From Lutraria lutraria (Eukaryota; Mollusca; Bivalvia; Venerida; Mactridae), in contig OZ026842.1 of the NCBI GenBank assembly GCA_964023205.1, forward strand, positions 38,805,129-38,869,128: a stretch of DNA of 64,000 nt, written 5' to 3'. Below the pieces are notes generated by a model. That model was not told the origin of the DNA and searched no databases. It saw only the letters and a list, made by a program, of their open reading frames with translations. This document shows, in pieces, positions 59,262 to 64,000 of the stretch (its first letter is position 1; every line of letters starts with the position of its first letter). The position numbers were made by a program, and so were the translations under genes.

Positions 59262-60515
59262 ACAAGAAACCCGGCAGTGCCACGAAACCAGGTTTTCCAA
59301 TACTACAGTACTCTAGAATTCTTCGCTAAGGATTCATCAGTGGTTCAGTTTCCAGTGCTACTAAGTTAACATAGACCTTTAACCTACTGGCATAGAATGC
59401 AATCCCAAGCTTGGTTTCTATGTAAGCTACCTCCACACAAAATTTCATCGCAATGTCTTAATCCTTAATTAAGTTATTCTGCAGAAACTAATTTTCTATT
59501 TTTAGAAACAGTGACCATGCATGACCAAACTGACCCCAAATACAATTCCAAGCTAAGCTCTCATGCAAGGTTGTTAAATACTCAGTTGAGTCAAGATTAG
59601 TCATTCCAAACTTAAGTAATTGACTGGAACTGATTTCTATATTTAGTAACAGTGACCTTGACCCTACTGGCCCTTAATTCAATACAAAACTTACAAAAGC
59701 ATGGACTGGATGTAAGCTACCAACACACAAAATTGCATCGCAATATCTCAATCCTTACTTAGTTATTGACCAGAAACTGATTTTCTATTTTTAGTAACAG
59801 TGACCTTGACCTTACTGAACTTAGATGCAATTCAAAAGCATGGACTGCATGTAAGCTACCTACACACACAATTTCATTGCAGTATCTTAATCCTTGATTA
59901 AGTTATTCACTGAAAGCTGATTTTCTATTTTAAGTACAGTGACCAATATACAATCCCAAGCTAGGTTTTGATTCAAGGATGCTACATACTAAGTTTAGTC
60001 AACATTGGTCATTCCAAACTTAAGTTATTGACCGGACATTGATTTTCTATTTTTAGTAACAGTGACCTTGACCTTGATCCCACAGACCCTAAATACAATC
60101 CCAGGCTAGCTTTTCATTCAAGGATCCTACATACCAAGTTTAGTCAACATTGGTCATTCCAAACTTAAGTTATTGACTGGACATTGATTTTCTATTTTTA
60201 GTAACAGTGACCTTGACCTTGAGCCCACAGACCCCAAATACAATCCTACAAACCAAGTTTAATCAACATTGGTCATTCCAAACTTAAGTTATTGACCGGA
60301 CATTGATTTTCTATTTTTAGTAACAGTGACCTTGACCTTGATCCCACAGACCCCAAATACAATCCCAGGCTAGGTTTTTATTCAAGGATCCTACATACCA
60401 AGTTTGGTCAAGATTGGTTCATCAGAATTTAAGTTATTGACCGGACACCGCCTGTTTGACGCCCAAACTTACATGTAATGAAAAAGCTATTGTTTTCACT
60501 TTGTGAAAACCTGTT
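59262..60515 (+). mobile_element. Tandem-monomer element with terminal hairpin
   Basis: About eight monomers of roughly 120-145 bp carry TTCTATTTTTAGTAACAGTG, ACCTTGACC, AATACAATCCCAGGCTAGGT and CATTCCAAACTTAAGTTATT. The right end has GTTTTCACTTTGTGAAAACC, a hairpin of the same kind as in the other Helitron-like families. It starts right at the end of the LINE fragment. Confidence 0.7.
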
Positions 60516-60829
60516 TAAAAATTTGTCTGTGATGTGTTTTTGAAGCTATCAATAGGCAACTGTTTTCACTCGACTGTGAACAACAACATGAAAATGTGAT
60601 CATGTACAGCTATTTTTGTTGTTTCATCACTTATTGAATATCATTGACACGTTAATGAGGAATGTTTTGATTATCCAAGTTGCCACTGTGTTAAAAGAAT
60701 ACTTATTTTTGGCATCTCGTTTAGACTCATCATTCATAAAAAATAGAATAAAAAGCCTTATGTATAAGCCAAAATAGCTATTAAAGCTGTAACATATCTA
60801 TCATCTTCATCTTTTAGAATATATATCTA

Positions 60830-60884
60830 CAAGGACTTATATACATACATGAACATACATGACTTGTATGTATATAAGTCCTTG
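60830..60884. repeat. Perfect 20-bp inverted repeat with 15-bp loop
   Basis: CAAGGACTTATATACATACA is followed 15 bp later by its exact reverse complement. It is AT-rich and could extrude or form an RNA hairpin, or it may be a collapsed MITE. Confidence 0.8.
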
Positions 60885-61149
60885 ATATCTACATGTATCA
60901 ATTCCATAGTTATCAATAAATCCACGTTTGTATAATATTGTGAAACTACTTGTATTAAATCTAGGACAGTTAGACCTGGCATCATTATATATATATACAC
61001 ATGTAATTATTTATTACAACAGCCTGGCTATAGTTCAATTTTCATATAGTCAAGGTCGAATGTTGGACGATACCATTGTAAAGGTAATCACTGTAAATTG
61101 ATTGCCAAAATCATTTTAAATCCGTAGTAAAGTGTGATTCACTTGAACC

Positions 61150-61250
61150 AGAGTCATGGTGTATTGGATAAGGTGGCATGTACATTGTACATACATAACA
61201 GTTTTACAAAATGAAGCAGATGTGTGTGGTTCGAACTCAGCCAATGGCAC
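61150..61250 (+). mobile_element. tRNA-related SINE remnant
   Basis: CATGGTGTATTGGATAAGG resembles an A box and GTGGTTCGAACTCAGCC (about 61226-61242) has a full B-box core GGTTCGAA. The distance between them is larger than in a simple tRNA, so an insertion or a degenerate head is likely. Confidence 0.4.
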
Positions 61251-61714
61251 TTTCTTTTTAAATTATTATATCCATTTATTTTTTATAAATTATTAATTGA
61301 ACTATGTTTGTTCTTGTTACATGTATGTATACACGCTGAATAGCACCTTTTTATCAATTTTCAAAAGAGAAAAGGGAAAGAAGAAATGCATTTGTTCTCT
61401 GGTGTATTCCTCTTTTTTATTTCTTGTATACATGTTATTGGACGAAATCGCGAATACAAATATATAATTTCAAATACTATGTAAAAATAAAATAGTTTAA
61501 AATACTAAACACCTAAACCGATTTTTACTTATTATATTATCACTCCACAATTGAAATATATGAATCCTAATTACCAATGTGAGGTTATTATATTTTTGTT
61601 AATTTAACGGAACAATTTAAAAATAAAAAACCTATGAATAATAATTTCTTATCGATGTATGTAAAGTTAACTTTTATTAAAAATGAAAAAAGAAAAGAAA
61701 ATAAAAATGATGTC

Positions 61715-61780
61715 TAACGTCAGACGCAGTGCTCAAGATTCACTAACTTTGTACTTTACCGATTGCGCCACAGAGGACAG
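61715..61780 (-). mobile_element. Truncated tRNA-like head, minus strand
   Basis: Minus-strand CTCTGTGGCGCAATCGGTAA fits a tRNA D-arm with A box; GCGTCTGACGTTAGAC follows about 40 bp later. No B box is present beyond it. Probably a clipped SINE head. Confidence 0.3.
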
Positions 61781-61835
61781 TGATTATAAAGCTTCATAAA
61801 TTGGTCTATAGCAAATTACAACAGTGCCGGTATAC

Positions 61836-61878
61836 CCGCTGCTGTGCACCACCCAAAACGTAAACAAAAAGCCGCCAT
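61836..61878 (-). CDS. Candidate first coding exon with YY1-type start context
   Basis: On the minus strand AAGATGGCGGC is a full YY1 consensus and supplies a start, ATG GCG GCT (61878-61870). The frame continues FCLRFGWCTAA to a possible donor G/GTATAC at 61835; unspliced it would stop after 20 residues. YY1 motifs that contain the ATG are common in animal promoters. On the other strand the same site reads GCCGCCATCTTGG and runs to GGATGAAAAAG/GTAATA, so direction is uncertain. Confidence 0.28.
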
Positions 61879-62077
61879 CTTGGATGAAAAAGGTAATATT
61901 TTGCTTATTTCTTCGATTTCGCTTTTCTTTCAAATTTCTGCTATAGCAAAGAACATGCTACACAATTTTCTGGACACGTTGATACCCATAGTATTTACTA
62001 GGTACCTCTGGTATAAAAGTTACCTTGGACAAGAAAATCGAATCGAGAGAAAAATTCCGTGGTGCACAGCAGCGCAT
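61838..62077. repeat. Inverted GTGGTGCACAGCAGCG pair
   Basis: CGCTGCTGTGCACCAC (about 61838) and GTGGTGCACAGCAGCG (about 62060) are exact reverse complements bracketing 240 bp. The same module, as GTGGACAGCAGCG or GTGCACAGCAGGA, occurs three more times at 62230-62290. Confidence 0.65.
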
Positions 62078-62202
62078 TTAGTATTTTTCGATCTTTTTGT
62101 CCAGAAAATTGACTTATTCGCATGTCGACGCACATTTTTATCCTTAAGTTGTAATACAGAAGCTTAAAATTAGACTTTTGGTACATATAGCAACGTATTT
62201 TC

Positions 62203-62309
62203 TAGCATAACGAATTTCTGAGTTATTTGGTGGACAGCAGCGTGGCAATAAGAAAGGTGGACAGCAGCGCAAACGGGTGCACAGCAGGAGCTTTTTTGCG
62301 TACTTGAGA
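62203..62309 (+). repeat. Left arm of large inverted repeat
   Basis: TAGCATAACGAATTTCTGAG to GCGTACTTGAGA. It matches the reverse complement of 63893-64000 with two substitutions and one T-run length difference over about 107 bp. It contains three GTGSACAGCAGS modules. Confidence 0.9.
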
Positions 62310-63566
62310 CTGTTCCTGAATAACCATTCGTTAAATACTTGTAACTCTTTAATTTTTTTCATCCAATGAGGGGAATTTATTTCTAGTCAATCGTTTTAGA
62401 AAATGCTTATCACAGGCACTGTTCTGAAATGCAAATATTTCTAATTGCTTCACTGATGAAGTATTTATTCATTTACAAATGGAAAGCTTTAAAGGCATTA
62501 TCACGTGACACGGGCTGTATCGAAGAACCATTATCAGCCTTTTTGAACTAAGAAACAACATCAAAACTTTGTTTACTTTTCGTGAAATGGATGTATGCAG
62601 GCTCTCATAATTACTCGTTTATATGAACTGAATTTCTAGAATTTGTTGATGAAATTCATTTTCTAGTGATGTAGAATAAAATGATGTTTTTTGTGCACTT
62701 TTAGAAAGATGAACACGTGCGACCACTGTGGAGCCGCAGACTAGACATATAGCGGTGGTGCACGAACGCCCATGGTTACACAGCCAAGCAGATGCAGGTT
62801 AATAAAAAAAAACATCATAACATTTTCAATCTTTTATTTTTTTCTTGTGATAGATCTGTTATTTTATGAAAAGACTTAGTTATATGTATGCTTCTTACAT
62901 AATGTGATGCTCAATGATAATTGTCTGTGATTTTATGGTTACTGAAATATGCATGATGGTCAACTGTAATAATGATACTTATATAAATGTGATTCTTTGA
63001 AATTTGACCAAGTTGTCTGTGTTTTTGATGATTCAGCATTCTAATATTTTTTTACAAATTCTATTGCATAAAGCAAATAAACATACATTTGTACATGATT
63101 TTGTTTTTCCTTTCCTACACGATCCACCGGCAAAGGGTTAACATGATGTAAAATTGTAAACAGATAGTCATGTACATGCACATAATAAAGTAAACTCTTC
63201 CAAATCATGCACATATACATTAATGTTATAATTGTACAAACTATCCTCAGTAGGAATATATGCAGCTATCCAAGGGTCAAATATTGTCATTTGAAACTAC
63301 TTCAAAAACCCGAGAGCCATGCATATGCTATAAAAACTTGGTGCCTATATTTCTCATCACGTAAGTTGTATTGTAAACTACAGTTTGTACTTCTTATTAA
63401 AATACTTATAAAGTGAATATACAAAGATATCCAAAAAAACATTTCATACAACAACTACATGTACAATATTCGACAATTTGATGCAATGAAGTCCGTATAC
63501 TGCACTTTACAATGTTTTGTCAATATTCTAAACACTAGAGACTGTTCTCCAATTGATGTCACATAG
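62310..63566. other. Spacer of the inverted repeat; weak exon candidate
   Basis: At 62706-62800 a segment lies between TGCACTTTTAG and GCAG/GTTAAT and is GC-richer (GAGCCGCAGACTAGACATAT), but its frames close quickly. It may be a non-coding exon. The rest is AT-rich and shows no gene. Confidence 0.3.
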
Positions 63567-63753
63567 TCAAACATAACAATCATCGGATATTCCCATCTGT
63601 TGACAAGGTAGCATCTTGGACATGTTGCATCTTGCTCTTTCCCAGCAAACTCCCAAAGACCCTTTCAGCGCTGCATTCTTCTCAAACGTAACATGGTCGT
63701 ATTTCCATCGCCCAGCAAGTCGCTTCCTTTGGCTCGTGTCGAACTGGTGATTC
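63567..63753 (-). CDS. Candidate terminal exon, unknown product
   Basis: The minus-strand acceptor TTTTTTATTCAATCAG (ending 63754) opens a frame of 61 codons to TGA at 63569-63567. The translation contains FDTSQRKRLAGRWKYDHVTF and GSLGVCWERARCNMSKMLPC. The patch is GC-richer than its surroundings. A different frame is open upstream through the presumed intron, so chance is possible. No family is recognised, and the next exon would lie in or beyond the inverted repeat. Confidence 0.35.
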
Positions 63754-63892
63754 CTGATTGAATAAAAAACATATAGTTATTGAAACATATCCGATACTTA
63801 TAATTGCAAATGTGTATGCTATACTTTGTGTTTATTGATTCATGTAGTGTTATACAGGAGCAGTCTTGATTTTGGGGAAACAGATTTATTAT

Positions 63893-64000
63893 TCTCAAGT
63901 ACGCAAAAAAAGCTCCTGCTGTGCACCCGTTTGCGCTGCTGTCCACCCTTCTTATTGCCACGCTGCTGTCCACCAAATAGCTCAGAAATTCGTTATGCTA
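63893..64000 (-). repeat. Right arm of large inverted repeat, reaching window edge
   Basis: Reverse complement of 62203-62309 at about 97 percent. The arm is still matching at the last base, so its outer end lies beyond the window. Just inside it, about 29 bp (TTGATTTTGGGGAAACAGAT region, 63865-63893) interrupts a further weak match to 62310-62327. Confidence 0.9.

Noticed and set aside
61844..62167. A 107-codon plus-strand frame starting at the YY1-type site
   Set aside because: Its later part is AT-rich with a hydrophobic, low-information translation. A splice donor (AAAAAG/GTAATA) just after the start makes intron read-through more likely.

Overview
This window looks like nuclear DNA of a bivalve mollusc; that assignment is inference from repeat content, not from a species marker. 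It is AT-rich and gene-poor. Its genes have introns with GT/AG boundaries, and it is packed with non-autonomous elements of the bivalve Helitron-like kind (terminal hairpins around tandem-monomer cores). LINE pseudogenes, a Harbinger transposase remnant and many small inverted-repeat elements make up much of the rest. Most open frames are chance or repeat-borne.

Region by region. 1-12.3 kb: mostly intronic or intergenic sequence with MITEs, two tRNA-derived SINE heads, two short minisatellites, a weak minus-strand exon candidate (2633-2720), a stop-terminated open segment (6526-6717) and a possible two-exon promoter-proximal gene (7702-8145). 12.35-14.6 kb: the best host gene, three exons on the plus strand with matching phases, giving a basic 96-residue protein I do not recognise. 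15.2-17.1 kb: four MITEs. 17.2-18.5 kb: a 34-bp satellite between inverted flanks. 18.6-18.75 kb: an RNase H remnant. 18.75-22.5 kb: a Helitron-like element holding about 23 monomers of roughly 155 bp.

22.8-26.3 kb: a roughly 325-bp repeat split by four different insertions, each recognisable because an uninterrupted copy lies next door. 26.3-31.7 kb: nested Helitron-like elements, one with a hAT-like element in its terminal hairpin. 34.8-37.5 kb: a roughly 580-bp tandem array. 41.6-49.1 kb: a higher-order array of roughly 1187-bp units. 50.2-51.7 kb: a spliced Harbinger transposase pseudogene. 52.5-59.3 kb: three LINE pieces, two of them head to head. 59.3-60.5 kb: another tandem-monomer element. 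61.8-64 kb: a YY1-type promoter motif, repeated GTGSACAGCAGCG modules, and a 107-bp inverted repeat that reaches the window edge.

Host genes do not form an operon or a visible pathway. The theme is layered insertion: which element sits inside which can be read directly. Several tandem families carry AGGTCA half-sites in DR1 or DR2 spacing.
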